Positions 1 to 12,941 of a stretch of 64,000 nucleotides of DNA are shown here, one piece after another. Position 1 is the stretch's first letter; each line of letters opens with the position of its first letter. The position numbers and the translations under genes are program-made. The notes below the pieces were generated by a model. The model was not told where the DNA came from and did not search any database. It worked only from the letters and a program-made list of their open reading frames with translations. Source of the stretch: Isoetes taiwanensis (lineage: Eukaryota > Streptophyta > Lycopodiopsida > Isoetales > Isoetaceae); the NCBI GenBank assembly GCA_021234155.1, contig JAJEKV010000002.1, forward strand, positions 38,677,841-38,741,840. Reading direction: 5' to 3'.

Positions 1-375
1 ATCTGCTAGCATCCTGTGGGAATAGTATAACTGCCTATACCTGTCAAATTGAGCATCTGTCAGCTCATGATGATGCTTACACAAAAAGTAGTGCATATGT
101 AGCATCTGAATGCATTCCCTTGTAAAAATTCGCCCACGAGCCTTTGTGTTACGATACAATGCGGTCTTTGCTAGTTTCTCTTGATAAGTCTTTTGCCCAA
201 GGAAACACTCCATGGCAAGGTGATCATGGTTCATGTCTTTTTGTAGAGTTCCTTTTGGTCGAGGGTAGTTTTGGTCAACATTTTTGCCTTCCCATATACT
301 TTTTGCCTCGAAATGCATGTCTGAGTGTAAATTTCCACGAGGAAGAGGTTCTTCATTAATTAAAACATTGTCCCA
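1..375 (-). CDS. Unrecognised partial reading frame open to the window edge
   Basis: The minus strand is open for 125 codons from a TAA (complement at 376-378) to the first base of the window. The reading contains phrases such as WEGKNVDQNYPRPKG and MECFLGQKTYQEKL, with a His/Cys/Tyr-rich end (MHYFLCKHHHEL). Beyond the stop, a related-looking reading (CKKCIQMR) continues to about 445, so the frame may be a decayed longer gene. I recognise no family. The composition is protein-like rather than random, and most of this window is mobile DNA, so a piece of a transposon-encoded protein is as likely as a host exon. Confidence 0.3.
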
Positions 376-445
376 TTACGCATCTGTATGCATTTCTTGC
401 ACAAAAAGTCCGTTACACCATAAGGAATAGGTACTCTTGTATTTG

Positions 446-3400
446 GATCAAGCTCGGGGAAGCACTCCTAAATTGCTCGGATCAGCTTTTGTTACATTGT
501 CCCGGATAGGTGTATGGTAAGAAAAAGGAGCCATGATCGGGCAAGGGAGGTCGAGTTTTACGAGCACGGAGAGGAGGAGCAAATTAGGGTTCGAGCTCGA
601 TGGTTTGAATTTTTGGTGTGAAGGTTTGAATTTTTAGTTTGAAATACATTCGATGGTTGTATGAGCCAAATTTCTTGAATAGTAGAAGTTTAGTTAAATA
701 GGGTAGAGATTTGCTATGCTTTAACAATTTTGAGTGTTGTCATTTCAGGTCCATTTGCTCATTACTCTTATTTGTCTTAAGTTGGCCTCTTTCCATCTAG
801 CCCTTGCTTCCATATGAAATTTTTGAGTGCTAATCCTACATTGTTACTCATCCCTTTATTTGGCACTCATGCTAATTTGATTATCATTGTCATATGCGGG
901 TTCATCCACTTCTTCTCCATATTCACTGTCTTGAGTTGTCCTACCCTCCATTTGATCTTATTTTCTTATCACTCTCTCCATTACCTTATACTGCCTCTCA
1001 TATTTCCCACCACTGCGAGTAATTCTATTCCCTCCACCACTTGTTGATATTTTGAAGATCTTAGGTTAGCATTTTTTTCCTTTGAGGCTGAGGGGACCAG
1101 CCTCATTCTTTTTTTTTGAGGAGATGTTGCCCCTTTTTTGGGCAACATAGACCATCATAATACCTAGAGTTTCAAGATTGGAAGATACTTGTCAAAGTTT
1201 GGAAGACTTGTGGTTTCTTTTGAGGTTTCATCTTAAGTTACTTTCTCATCACTCATATGGTAAGAATTAGTGCTATTTTGATCCTGCTAGAGTTTGGAAG
1301 AAATTGGTTCAAGTTTGGAAGACCCTTGGGATCTTGGTTGTATAGCCTAATTCTTTCCTTTGAGGAAGTTTTCTAGTTACATTCTTATTTCTTGAAGACC
1401 AGGCAAAGAATATTGCAAGCTATACAATGAGTCATTACCATGTTGCTCATATTCACTCATATGAAACTAAATGGAGTTGCACCCATGATTTGGAAGTCAC
1501 ACATATGAAGATGCACTTAGAAGTGGAATTGCTCTTTTATTTTGGCCTTGAAGATTGGAAGACCTTTTTAGAAGTTTGGAAGACCCTAGGGCCTTGAGCA
1601 AAGTTATGTTCATCATAAGGTATGATTTGAGCTTTTGAGATATGATCATGTGCTACAGGGGTTCCAGCCTTCATCCATTTCATCCATCCTACATCCACCT
1701 TCCTTTCATTTTTTTATATACCTCATTTTCACCCTGTCATGCCTTCTTTCATTACCTCACTATCTATATTTTATTGGCCTCACCTCCACTTGTGAATTGC
1801 TCTCAAGAGATCATGAAAAACCTCAAGAGCAAAGAAGCTTGAATTTTACCTTCATTCTATCACCCTAAATCCTACCATAGCCTTTTTTTTCCTATTTTTC
1901 CACCCTTTTCCTATGATTTTTTTCACCATTTCCAAGGTTGAAAATTCATTGACCATGGTCAAAATGGCCAAAATTTCAAGTATCTCAATTTGACCTGAAA
2001 ACACTCTAGATTTGAAGCTTGGCAAAAAATAGCTAGGTTGGCCTTTTCAAAATTCAAAAAAGACATGGGAAACCCCTCAAATATCATTTCTTGGGATGCG
2101 TGCCAAAAAAATAAAAAACCTATTCTAGCCTATCTACCCTATCTAATTTTGCATAGTTCCAGGTCACCCCCCATTTTTTCCACGTGGCGGTAGGCGTGGG
2201 GGCGGACACCACGATTTGGGTGTCCCCTCTGCGTGTACATAAATTTAATAGCTGCTCTGCATTATTCCTTATATACCTTAGCCGCCAGACTCGTTTGTGC
2301 CTGTGGGATATATCGCCCTTGAGAATTTTTGATAAACCCTAAGAAATAGAGGAACCTGCTAAATCCGGCCAATTCGTGCCTAAACCTGATTGAATCCCGC
2401 CAATTTCCGCCCGAAATTAGTTCCTAAACCTTTTCGAAACCCCCGGAACCCTTTGTGGCACTTGATTGATAGAAACTTGCTCGGATTAGGCCGGAAATCA
2501 TTGAACCGAGCTGGTTTTGGGAAGGGCGGTTTTAAATGGGAATACGGATTTTTTTTTACCCCCTCGGAGATATACCTCGTGATGCAGGCGATTTCTATAT
2601 TCACGATATTCTCTTGATCTGTTTCTACCTCAAATTCGCTAATCCTTTCGAGATTGAAGATTATTTGTATATTTTGATTGAAGACCGACTCTGTTGTGAC
2701 TTATTTGACATCAAAACTCCTACTGCTACTCAAATTATCTTATTATTTTCTCTTTCTGATAATTTTTGGGTTTTCAGAAGTTGACAATGCCTTGGGATCT
2801 GTTCTCAAGCATTATCCAGGTATTACTATTCGAGAATTCTAAACTCTGTGATATCTTATGATTTGAATGCATATTCATTGCACTGGACAAATAGTGTTTC
2901 CATCTTCTTTTGTTTCAAGTTGTTCTGCCTGTCTAAACTAATAGAAACCAGATATTTAAAGTAGAATCCAAATTAATAGTCGTGTCCCATTCTTTAAAAG
3001 GTTTGAGTATTGCTTATATGTAAAGAAAACAAAGAAAAAATAGTTTTTTCCATAACTGTCATAAACTGTGACAGAAATCGAGACTTTGGCCCATCTCAGT
3101 AAATATCATAGTGTTTGCTTGTCAAGAAAACCTTATGCACATGATCTAGAGTTTATTTTGAAGCTGTTTATACAAATTCCAACTCAAGATTCATCACCAA
3201 ACTATATTTGCAAATTTTGGCTCTCTGTTTTGGCATTGACCAATTTTTGACTGAACTTTGACATTGATTTTCTTGGTCTTCCCCTATCCAAATCGAGACA
3301 GACTTTCACCAGTAGTTCCCTCTACTTGTCTATAACTCATACCAAAAACCAAAACTCAAAAATCTTAAAGGGTGTGACTGCAAGATTGATTTTTGCTCTG

Positions 3401-3900
3401 ACAGTTTTTTCTGCTTCAGGGACTGTAGTGATTTTGACAAAACCAGCATTTGAAATTGAGTTCTTTTGCTTTATATGATTAAGGATTGATCACCCTAAGT
3501 GATCTGGAGGTCCTGACCAGTTTGTTTACACTTCCTTTGAGGTTAGGCTAAAATTCCAGGTTTTAGGCTAACACTCCCAAGCTAGCCCTCCATGGTATAT
3601 AACTTGGTTCTTTGTTGGCATCGTTTGTTCCCCCCCATGGCCCCCACAAGGGAGAAGCTTAAAATTCGCATAGTGGTTCCATGGGTGCCTTGGGCCTTGT
3701 AGTGTTACTCCCCCCCTCCCAAATCATATTCTCCCCCTCCTTAAACATCTGGTGTCGTGCGATTATCTGATCGCTGCAATCTCCATCGTTCAATCAGCAT
3801 CTTGGCATGGGAGGTTATTTCTGATAATTCATCGCTCCTGAGTGATTATCAACTCCACGGTTGAGATTGAGGAAGTTATCATATCTATGGCCTCCACCAG
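446..3900. other. Gene-free AT-rich stretch
   Basis: No supported gene. It holds long T-rich and A-rich runs, a small hairpin with arms ATGTTGCCC/GGGCAACAT at 1124-1148, and the GAAGTTTGGAAG-type degenerate repeat listed separately. Short open stretches (for example 2390-2784) show no motif and no codon-like composition. It looks like old intergenic or retrotransposon non-coding DNA. Confidence 0.5.
1165..1600 (+). repeat. Degenerate GAAG(A/T)TTGGAAGAC repeats
   Basis: The phrase 'AAGTTTGGAAGACC' or a close variant recurs at irregular spacing near 1180, 1195, 1290, 1315, 1550 and 1575, each time within a similar context ending in a 'CCTAGGG' or 'CTTGGGA' type string. It reads as a decayed direct repeat, not as coding sequence. 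Confidence 0.5.
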
Positions 3901-3930
3901 ATGTTTAAGGGAGGCCAACCCTCCCCTCTC

Positions 3931-3992
3931 GATGATTATGGCAGATAACCCTCGAGGCCTGCCGGCCTCGAGGGTTATCTGCCATAATCATC
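3931..3992. repeat. Perfect 29-bp inverted repeat (hairpin)
   Basis: Arms 3931-3959 and 3964-3992 are perfect reverse complements around a 4-base spacer (TGCC). The inner part is GC-rich (CCTCGAGGCC) and the outer part holds GATTATGGCAGATAACC. A shorter imperfect pairing continues outside with CCTC and GAGG. Such a perfect palindrome suggests a recent foldback or MITE-type insertion or a transcribed hairpin. The theme (GATAACC next to CTCGAG) resembles the foldback cluster at 36.0-36.4 kb. Confidence 0.8.
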
Positions 3993-4125
3993 TCAAGAGG
4001 AGGGTTATCCTCCTCTTAAGGTTGTTGGCCGAGAATGGTAGGATTGAGCTAGCCCTTATCTAAGCTTGGTGAGCTTAAAGCGCCCTAATTTTGGTGGGTC
4101 CCCACATCCCAAAGGAAGTCCCTTC

Positions 4126-4206
4126 CGGGTCCTTTTTGTCTTTCTTTCTTCTTTTCTTCTTCTTTTCTTCTTCTTTCTTCTTCTTTCTTCTTGTCTTTTC
4201 TTCTTG
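4126..4206 (+). repeat. Polypyrimidine (CTT)n-like tract
   Basis: An almost pure C/T run made of CTT and CTTT units. Lys/Arg/Glu-rich open frames on the other strand here are produced by this low-complexity DNA and are not genes. A T/C-rich stretch continues more loosely around 4300-4345. Confidence 0.8.
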
Positions 4207-4946
4207 ATGTTTGCTTGGGGCAGGGATTCTTCTTTGTTCGGGCTGTAGGGATATTGGGGTGTTGGGGGGTTGGGGTTCACGGGCTTCTTGTGCATTCATC
4301 TTGTGCTCTCTTCCTCCCCCCTCTCTCTCCCTCCCTCATGGTGGTGACTCTTGGATCCGTCTCTTTTTTCAGTGGGGGAAGGTCCCACTTCCTCTGGCCC
4401 CCCTGGCCTCAGGTGGGAATCTATGGGACCATTAGGGTTCGGTGTGGCAAGGGATATGATTAGAAACACACCCATCTTGCCCCTGAGAAGTCTAGTCCTG
4501 GTTGTCTCGCGCTTCATGTATTCCCATTGGCCCAGGTCTAGAGCATGCATTAGCAGTGATAGATGTAACCCTCCCCAGAGTGTTGCCTCTCTCCCCTTCT
4601 TGCATTCCTCAGGTTCTAGATCCCTAGTCCTAGTAGTTCTCGCTTGACTTGGATGGTTGTTTAGGTGTTATAGAGAGCATTCGTACACCCTGCAGGCTTC
4701 TAGTAGGTTGCAGAACCGCCTGTCCTTAGTATGTTTGTGCTCATGTTCGTTTGTATTGGTTAGCTAGAGGTCTGAGTAGAGCATTCAGCGTCAGTCCGGC
4801 TTCTCAGGGCCAAGCTAGTCCTTTGGGTTCATTTATGACTCCACTTACCACATCAAGTTGTTTGCTTCAAGGTAAACATTGCCTATATTTGTAACACGCC
4901 TGGTACGGACCTATTTCCTTATTTATGTTTCCTTATGGGTTTTTTT

Positions 4947-4969
4947 GGGTTGCCCATAGGGGGCAACCC
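4947..4969. repeat. Short inverted repeat GGGTTGCCC/GGGCAACCC
   Basis: Nine-base perfect arms with a 5-base spacer. A related but weaker motif (GGGTTGCCCC followed by GGGGCAA) occurs at 40,158-40,179. Both follow a T-rich run, so they may be ends of one small element family. Confidence 0.5.
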
Positions 4970-5689
4970 TCTTGTTGGAGGGTGGAGTGACGTTTTGAAG
5001 GCCTCGATTTGTTCTGAGAATAATATGCCATAGAATATTCTATGTAAGCGGTTGCAATCGGTTAGGATTTTTTAGGGTTTTTGTGATGTCAGTGACAGTT
5101 AGACGGCAACGATTCGTCTGGGATGTGCCTGACGGTAGGGATTGTTTGGGCCTATGGTAGTGGTGAATGAGCGCCTTTCTTTCGTTCTGGCTGATCCATG
5201 GCAGCGGAAGCAGAAGGGGAAGTACTGATTTTTCTTTTATTGCGCTTTTATTGGTAGAACATGTGTTATGATCAAGCATTCTGATGTCGCTATTCTGGCA
5301 ACTCGATCACAGCTTGGAGTGATTATCCGAACGGATAGTTTTAATCGGGAGTACTACTATTTTTCTGGTCTTGATGATCTCATTCTGTTTCTACAAGTCA
5401 AGGATGGATTCATGGAGGGCCAAGGGCTCTCTATTGAAAATGGGATACCTGTTCAAGATATCGATGGTGGGAGCTGCACTTCCTTGTGTTGGGTATGTTG
5501 TGCTTGCATTCTCTCCTCCGTGGACAACCTTAATCAATCATCAAACCATTAGTAGAGAATCTCTTCATCGTTGGCCAGGCCATAAAATGGTTTTCTTTTT
5601 TCCTATGCTCTTATATGAAAGAATAAGCTCGCTTTCGTACTATGTACCTGACATGGGATTGTCTTCTATCATGCCTCCAGTTTTCCTCT

Positions 5690-6960
5690 ACAGTTGTCCG
5701 ACTTGTCTCGGGGGATGCCAGGCCCGATCATCATACACATGTTGTTGATATCTTCTCCCTTGCCACATTTCCACTGGCAATTTTCTTCCTTCTTGTAGCT
5801 TTAGGAGGGAAAATTAGTATCTCAAAAGTCGAAGGTTCTGAGCCTCTAGAAGATCCATTAATCGCAACTTCATTGGCCAGCAATGCATATGTTGAAGTTT
5901 TGACAACCGAATATTCTAAAGCAGGATTTGTAAGTAGAGCACTTTGTCTATGGATGAGACCTTTGCTCAACAAAGGTTACAAGAATGCTCTTCAGTTGAG
6001 CGATATGCCGTTTCTTGCATCTGATGATAGAGCTGAGGCAATGTTTTACTTCTGGGATAAGTTAGCATTTACTGGTTTTCTAGCTTTCACTAAGCTGTGT
6101 GTAATGTTCGTAGGGCCAATACTTATAAAGAGATTTGTGAACTATACTTCAGGGCAAAGGAGTTCAGTTTATGAGGGATATTACCTTGTGTTAGTGCTTT
6201 TAGTTGCAAAGGTCATTGAAGTTCTATACGTGCATCAATTCAATTTCATGAGTCAAAAACTGGGTATGTTGGTTAGGTCTTCCATTATTACTGCAGTCTA
6301 TCACAAAGGCCTTAGATTGTCCATCTCTTCTAGACAATCCTATGGGGTTGGGCAAATTGTAAATTATATGTCAGTAGATGCTCAACAGCATGTCATACTA
6401 CAAATTCACAACCTCTGGTTATTGCCAGCCCAAGTTTGTGTAGCATTAACCATACTGTATCAAACAATTGGACTTCCCATGCTTGCAGGTTTAGCCATGC
6501 TGATTGCTGTTATGCTCCTCATAGTGTGTATGATGGGAAGGCAACGTAAGTATCAGGTTAATGAAAGCCAGAGATGAAAGAATGAGGGCAACCAATGAGG
6601 TCCTGAACTTCATGAAAATTATTAAGGTCTAGGCATGGGAAGATGATTTTCAAAACCGTGTCAAGGAGCTTCGTGTGGTAGAATGTGGTTGGCTTTCAGG
6701 TTTCATGTCTGCATTCTTTACAGGCATAGGTTTTCTCAATATTTGTCCATCTTTGGTCTCTACTGCTTTGTTTGGGGCATGTGTGCTTTTGAAGACAGGG
6801 CTGACAGCAGCAAAAGTATTCACTGCAACTGCAACTTTTCGGATATTGCAAGATCCTGTACGCTGGTTCCCACAAACACTGATCACAGTATCTCAAGCTG
6901 TTGTTTCCCTTGATAGACTAAACATACTCTACAATGCACATGCTAAATGGTGCAGGCTGA
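5690..6960 (+). pseudogene. ABCC (MRP-type) ABC transporter fragment, first transmembrane domain only
   Basis: ABCC proteins are full-size ABC exporters, in plants mainly vacuolar, moving glutathione conjugates and other organic anions. This piece contains the linker and first membrane domain typical of the family: YSKAGF...LWMRPLLNKGYKNAL, a GPILIKRFVNYTSG-like segment, QKLGMLVRSS, YGVGQIVNYMSVDAQQ, and RILQDPVRWFPQTL followed by SQAVVSLDRL. The reading starts after a possible acceptor (CTCTACAG) near 5689. It is broken by a +1-type frameshift around 6545-6560 and by an in-frame TAG at 6630-6632, where the family has KFQAWED, suggesting CAG to TAG. A short deletion is also evident near the 'FYFWDKL' joint. 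No nucleotide-binding domain (Walker A, signature or Walker B) follows. Family assignment is secure; which ABCC paralogue is unknown. Confidence 0.85.
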
Positions 6961-7050
6961 GGTTAGTCTTCATTGAAGAACTAATTGTGATATGTTGATT
7001 GTATCTTCAACATTATCCTAGTTATAGTCCCTTCTTCTTCTTCTTTATAG

Positions 7051-7437
7051 AGAGATAAAGTGTCAGCAGCAACAAAAAATGGTTTAGCTCTGTCGAAAAA
7101 GGACATGAACAATGTTGGCATGTCTCCATCAGTACAGGTAATGCCATCTTAGAAGCCAGAAAATATCTCATGCATAGATCTAATCTTATTCATTTCGAGC
7201 TACAGATGGGACAAGCAAACATATATAACCCACAGCCCTCCTACTTATCATCTCAGGTACTATTATATAGCTAATAGTGTATTTAGAGCTTTTCTTCAGG
7301 CTTCCTGCTTAGCATATGTTGCATATGTTTAGGCTAGAATGTCTCAGTTTTCAAACAAACTTAACAAATTATGTATCTTCATGCCCTCCATTTTCATTAA
7401 TATACTATTTTCTTGTCTTCTACAGGCTTTGAGTTGA
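7051..7437 (+). CDS. Possible last three exons of an unidentified gene
   Basis: Three consecutive open segments join in phase with canonical splice sites: 7051-7137 (after TTCTTTATAG, donor CAG|GTAATG), 7206-7256 (after GCTACAG, donor CAG|GTACTA) and 7426-7437 (after TCTACAG, ending Ala-Leu-Ser-stop). The predicted C-terminus is polar: RDKVSAATKNGLALSKKD, then MGQANIYNPQPSYLSSQ, then ALS. I do not recognise the family. It is on the same strand as the ABCC fragment just upstream but shows no ABC features, so it may be unrelated or a readthrough neighbour. Chance spacing of three phase-compatible exons is possible but not very likely. Confidence 0.35.
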
Positions 7438-10400
7438 TGTAAGCTTGGAGATGTATAACTGACGACTGCCTTTTCTAAGAAATGCAAATGGCTCTAAGCT
7501 TAACTGTAAGCGAGTGCTTTGCTTGTCCAACCCAGTTGGCCAGTCTTTGTACAGTAAGATGTTGTTTAAACTAACAGAAACAGTGTGACACTTACTAAAT
7601 ATTCTGTTACCTTATCAAAATCATTATGTATAATAAAATAATCTGAATTTAAGCAATTCTTCTGTTGCAAAGGGACAGAGTGAGGTGAGGGTAGGAATCA
7701 CTCTAGATGGCTGTTTGTAAAAAGATTATTCTTCAGTTTTTATAGCATGTCGACAGAACAAAATCATAAGGGTGAAATAAATATCTTATTTACTTGATAA
7801 TCACATTCCTGAAGGGCATTGGTCTCCTCGTTTCCAGTACTTCATGCCAATAATCATGCTGAAGGTAACTACTGAAACATTAGAGCTCATTTTGCATCTC
7901 ATATTGACATGAATGATTGGCAAAGTTTCCTAAATAGGCAAGCGACCATATCTTGAGTTTTATAGCCTTTCCAATGTTGTTGAACAATTTTCGAAAATCA
8001 AAATTAGTCAATCTGTATTCTTCTCATAGATAACATATATGAACTTGGAACCTCCCTTTCAAGTTCATAAGGATGTACTCACCGGTTTCAACATCCTCAT
8101 ACAAGTAGTTTCTATTTCAATTGTACTTGACATACTTTGTCACTCTTTCTCAGAAATTTCGCTTTGAGTTGGCTATTGAGTTTAGTACACTTGACTATGT
8201 GGTGCCAATATAATCTTTTGAAAAATAGAAACATAAGAAGCTTGTGGATCAAGCACTTGTGTTGGTTCTTCCACTTTTTGCACCAGCAGTATCAGGCATA
8301 TGGTATATGATGTTCGCCTCGTGCTATGATATGGATGCTTTGTGTAGTGATGTCAGTTTCCCAAAGAAATAAGGTTCTCTCAACAAACTCTATTGAAAAG
8401 CCGAATGCAATCATGAACCTAAACACTCCATTCGAACCCTAATGCTTCTAAAATGTCCAAAGTAATTGCGCATGCATCAATGGCTCCTCTAAGGGCAACC
8501 CATTGATGCGTCAGCATCTTGGTCCTAACATTGGTTGTGAGCCGCTGATGAGCAGTATATTCGTGGCATTCTTCCAGATCCATGGGTATTAACATTTTGC
8601 CAGAAAAATGGCATGACAAATCCTATAGTCTCAATTACAATACCAAGGTATGCAACTCATGCACGACTGCTCTGTTCTTCCCCGCCTTTCTAGAAATCAC
8701 GCTTAAATGGAATAACTTAGCTCTGTCAAAAGGGTTTTGAGGCTTATCGACAACATCAATACATTTGAAAATCGGGATTTTCCATTGAAATCTGAGTTCG
8801 AATCAAGAAATTTTCCACAAAAATGGCAGGAAGGGAGAACCTTCGAGTAAGGAAAAACTGGATATACCTGCCGTGCCAATGCCAATGGCAAGCACCAATT
8901 TGAACCCACCTATTTGAAGAAGAATGTTTCAACCTACCGATTCTTAGATAGCCTAAACAGAATCAAACCGGTCTATCCTGGATTCTTAATCAGCAGATTA
9001 TCAAACAAACCTGTGCTGCACCTGAATCGCCAACCCTGCATCTCTGTGAAAATGGCCAGGAAAAAGAGCTGAAGGAATCGAACCTCCTTGCCAGAAATAC
9101 CGCCCGCAAATACCAAACAAAAATATTGCAAGTTTAATAACATATACTAACGTTTAACAAGTCATGTTGTCAACCATGACATGTATATATACCTCATTTA
9201 TATCATAATAGTTTTTATCTCAGTTGCTCATCCCTACTAAAGTGCCATATTGTTCCTCTGACATGGAACCCATCACACACTCTAGGTATGGCTCCTCTCT
9301 GCTTGGTGAATTATAGCTAAATGGTTTGTCTCTTTGGTCTTGTGTCACGATATTTTCGGATGAATGACAAATATGATATTATGTTCATCGTGCATGCCTG
9401 CAAAGATAGCATTCTAAAGATTGGTATTAATGTAACAGTAGTATGCTTCTAGTTTAGTGGTCTAGTGATCCTTATTCGACTTCCAAGACAAGACTGTATG
9501 TGGTCTCATTGTCATCATTAGAGGCTTGGACATGGGATTGAATACTATCTTGATTTGTCCTAGTCCTGACCTGAAACGATAGGAGCATGTCTGTTGACTG
9601 CTGGCGAGGCCAAGAGGGTACATAACCTTTTTTTCTATAGGCATAACTTCCAGAGTTGGCTTAAGAAAACAAACCAAGAATTAATATCGGCATGTTTGTG
9701 TGTGGCTCTCAATCTTGAATATATTGGCAGCTCTCGAAATGATGAAAGGCATTTGTATTAAAAAATTTAATTACATTGCATCTACCATACTCTATTATTT
9801 TAAATTACAATATTCCTGCATATTTACCAGATGGTAATATGAAATTCCAAATTCTCATATCTAGAATCTTTGTTCTTGTCAATTAAAATTACAGGCTTCT
9901 ACTGGTTTTGCAAGGGTTTATCAGGTTTAGCATGTCTTATAGAGCTGTATGCTGCCAAACAACCAAAATTTGACATGCCTCTTTGTGATTTACCCAAGCT
10001 TATGGTATGTTGGGCCTCTTTGCGAATGAAATGATCATCTAGCAGTCAATTCGCATTGCCCATTTGACACTTGGCTTTTATTTGCATAAGTAAAATGATT
10101 GAATTGATGCCTGATGTATTCCATACTGATTACAATTATCATTTTCTTGGTTAGAGCTAAAATTGGAAGGTCAACCTATCAATTTACTATAGGGTACATA
10201 AGCCTATGAAATATTAACTGCTACCAATGGAAGTGGGTGACCCTCCCTGCAAAATTGGCATTCAAAGTTTAGGGAGGATGGTGCATGTAATTGATGCAAG
10301 AGAGGAGATGGAATAATTTAATCTTGTTTTCAGCTAAAGGAGCTTTAGGTTTGCAGATTTGTAGTTTAGGATTTCTTTGAATCAATGGATTGAAGGTACA

Positions 10401-12200
10401 GTGTGATTCAATGAATTAGGAATTTTCCATCACAAACAAATGAAGTTGACACCACGTTTTGTTCTATATTTGTTGCTCTATGCTTATTCATAAGGTTCAA
10501 AAGTTGTGGAAGGCATATTTTATAACTTAAGATTTTATAAAGTTTAATGTGTGTATTTGTATGATTATACGTATGAATCTGATAGTGGACGGTGGAGTGC
10601 GAGTTTTGTGGGAGGAGGGTTTCACGAATTGTATGTTGAAGTGATAATCGATTGCTGAGGAATGATTTTGTACTCCGTCTCCAGATGTCGCTGCGGGGGC
10701 ACCACGCAGGCGCTCCGGCAAGGGGGTCGGCATGTCAGATTTGAAGCTCGGTTCCGGTTTGCCATTAAGAGCCCTTCTTGGGCCGAATATAGCTTCACGA
10801 AATTCATTGTTGCTCTAAATGACTCTGCCAGGGTCTTCACAGGGAACCCTTCTTGGCCGATGCACCTAATTAGAGCAACATTGATGCATCTGTTATTCAA
10901 GCGGTAGGATATTTAATGACAAATAACTTCGATTTAGCAGATACACTATTTTACATGTGCACAGGTAAGCATTCGTTTGCTTTGAAATTTTTCTAGAACA
11001 ACACACAAGAGCTACGAATTTGTAATGGCTTTGTTGCCCGTTTACCTGTACAACATAACTGAAACATGTTTGCTTGTTCATCTTTGTTTTTTTATTTGCA
11101 TTCAAAGTTGATGCATGCTTACAAAGTTACAGGCTGGTTAGGTCTGCTGCTAGTTAATAGGTGTAGTTTTCCATAGCTTTTGAACCTTATAGCCATTTGA
11201 GGATTAAATTCCATGGATCTTATATTTTGTGGTTGGGAACTAGTGATGCATTTTAGCAAGAGAACTGCGAACAGGATAATTGACACAATGATGTTTATTG
11301 TGAATGTACAGATTGTCAAAGTTCAGGGAGATTGACAAAGAAGGTGTGGCCATGATGCTTTGTTAATCAGCCCTTTTTAATTTGGAATTCTTCCGATTTG
11401 GTGGAAAAAGTTTTTGGATTTTTTTTTGGATGATTTCCTAAGATTGTTGGGGTTTTCGGTGGCTGGGAAATATTTCAGTGCTTCCAAAAATTGCGACCAT
11501 TTTCCTTTTTATTATTTCAAACATGATCTTCTTATTAGATTTTATCGGATTGCAGCTGTCCACAGGCATAGGATCTTCTTATCGGATTGCAGCTGTCCAC
11601 CGGCATGCATGTGTTTTACTGCAGCTTGCAAAGCATCTTGCCATAAGATCGTTGCTAAAACCTGGGGCTTCTGATTTGAGCTCTCATTGATGGCATCTCG
11701 AAAGCCAAAGGTTTACCAATAAGCATGAGATTGATGTTGGAACGGATTAGCTCATGCCGATTTTTGCTTCATTTATTTTTAGTCCGGGTGCTCTTTAGGT
11801 AATCATATGGGCGGTTGGTTTCTTCAGCTTGAATAAGACACATGGGGTTAGATGCAAGATGCAGAGAAGTTGCCATGGCGTTTCACAGATTTATGCATTT
11901 AGTCGACCATGCCCTTGCAAAACTTTGCTATCAAAATTGTTTCAAGCCCCATTTTCACTCCAATCGAAACTGAATTTATGCTGTATTATTTATCTCTAAG
12001 ATAAAGGTTTGAAGTTTTTCCTTTCGGCTATAGAAGGATGCAGCATCTGCATGCCATGATTCCGAGATTGCTTAAGTTCTATTCTCTTCCTACAAATCCA
12101 GGTAGAGATTCATGAAAGCAACACTATTTGTATTTGTTACATGATCTTAACTAGCATAGGACATTATTCTTCTGCTTTGCTTTGGGCTCAATCTTCTTTT
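7438..12200. other. Gene-free stretch with small repeats
   Basis: About 4.8 kb with no convincing exon chain, LTR or domain on either strand. A short tandem duplication of about 47 bases occurs at roughly 11,522-11,615 (ATCGGATTGCAGCTGTCCAC appears twice). Otherwise this looks like ordinary AT-rich intergenic or intronic DNA. Confidence 0.5.
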
Positions 12201-12204
12201 TTAT

Positions 12205-12556
12205 TTTGGTAAGGTGTTGGGTTCCGTGCCAAAGGGAACGCCGCATCTTACGCCGCATGCGGCGTTCCCTTCCCTTTGCGTCCCCCCTGCGGGATTTTGG
12301 TTGCCAGAATTGAATGCTCTCGACGAAATCCCCCCCTTGCCACTCTACGAAATTCCTATTCCTCTGCTACGAAATTCCCTCCGTCTGATTTTGGCGCCTC
12401 AGCTTTGGAAGCTTTGAAGCTTTGGAAAGGTGAGTCTGATATTTGCAATGATCAGATAGGGTGATTCTTAAACTAATCTTCTTTTTTCTTTCAGGATTTA
12501 GACGGTTTGGAGTTCATTGTCTTTCTTCTGGAGCCGATCTTCCAAGGTATGATCCA
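12205..12556 (+). other. Possible non-coding exon pair
   Basis: Two segments carry good splice signals: a first segment ending GGAAAG|GTGAGT at about 12,427 and a second from TTCTTTCAG (about 12,495) to CCAAG|GTATGA (about 12,556). They show no recognised protein. They could be 5' untranslated exons of the KIAA0930-family gene downstream on the same strand. This is inference only. Confidence 0.2.
12234..12269. repeat. 13-bp GC-rich inverted repeat
   Basis: Arms GGGAACGCCGCAT (12,234-12,246) and ATGCGGCGTTCCC (12,257-12,269) are perfect complements with a 10-base loop. The flanking bases (CCAAA before, TTCCCTTTG after) extend the symmetry imperfectly. The GC-rich island contrasts with its surroundings. 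Confidence 0.65.
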
Positions 12557-12941
12557 AGATTCGCTCTTCTTGGAATGGTTTGCATGCCGAAATGATTTGC
12601 TAGAAATGGATGTCGGCACTGTCTGTTGCAGCCGAATCTAAGATCCCTGTTGCAGATTTTCAGAGTGAGAGGGCTGAGGCAACAAGGATTGCAGATTTTC
12701 AGAGTAGATTTTTAGAGTGAAGCAACTCAGGATTTTCAGAGCTGAGAGGGTTGAGGCGGCTATGCCATTGCTGTGAAGCAGCATGAATGGTATAAAATGA
12801 AGGAAGCAGCAACAGGCCGAACCTTTTACCTGCTTCTCAAGAGCCCATCTTCCACAATTTCGTTGCCATTAATCAGCTTCCAAACTTGGCAGAAAGGCAG
12901 GAGCTGCATATAGAGAAAGAGGAGAAGTTGATTTGGAGAAA

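Noticed and set aside
4056-4299. Lys/Arg/Glu-rich frames on the minus strand
   Set aside because: Produced by the polypyrimidine (CTT)n tract.
5268-5640. Upstream exon of the ABCC gene (frames around 5,268-5,565)
   Set aside because: Some hydrophobic runs fit a membrane segment, but no family motif or consistent splice sites could be shown.
9068-9086. tRNA-like 'GGAATCGAACCTCC' string
   Set aside because: Only a T-arm-like fragment on the opposite sense; no acceptor, D or anticodon arm nearby.
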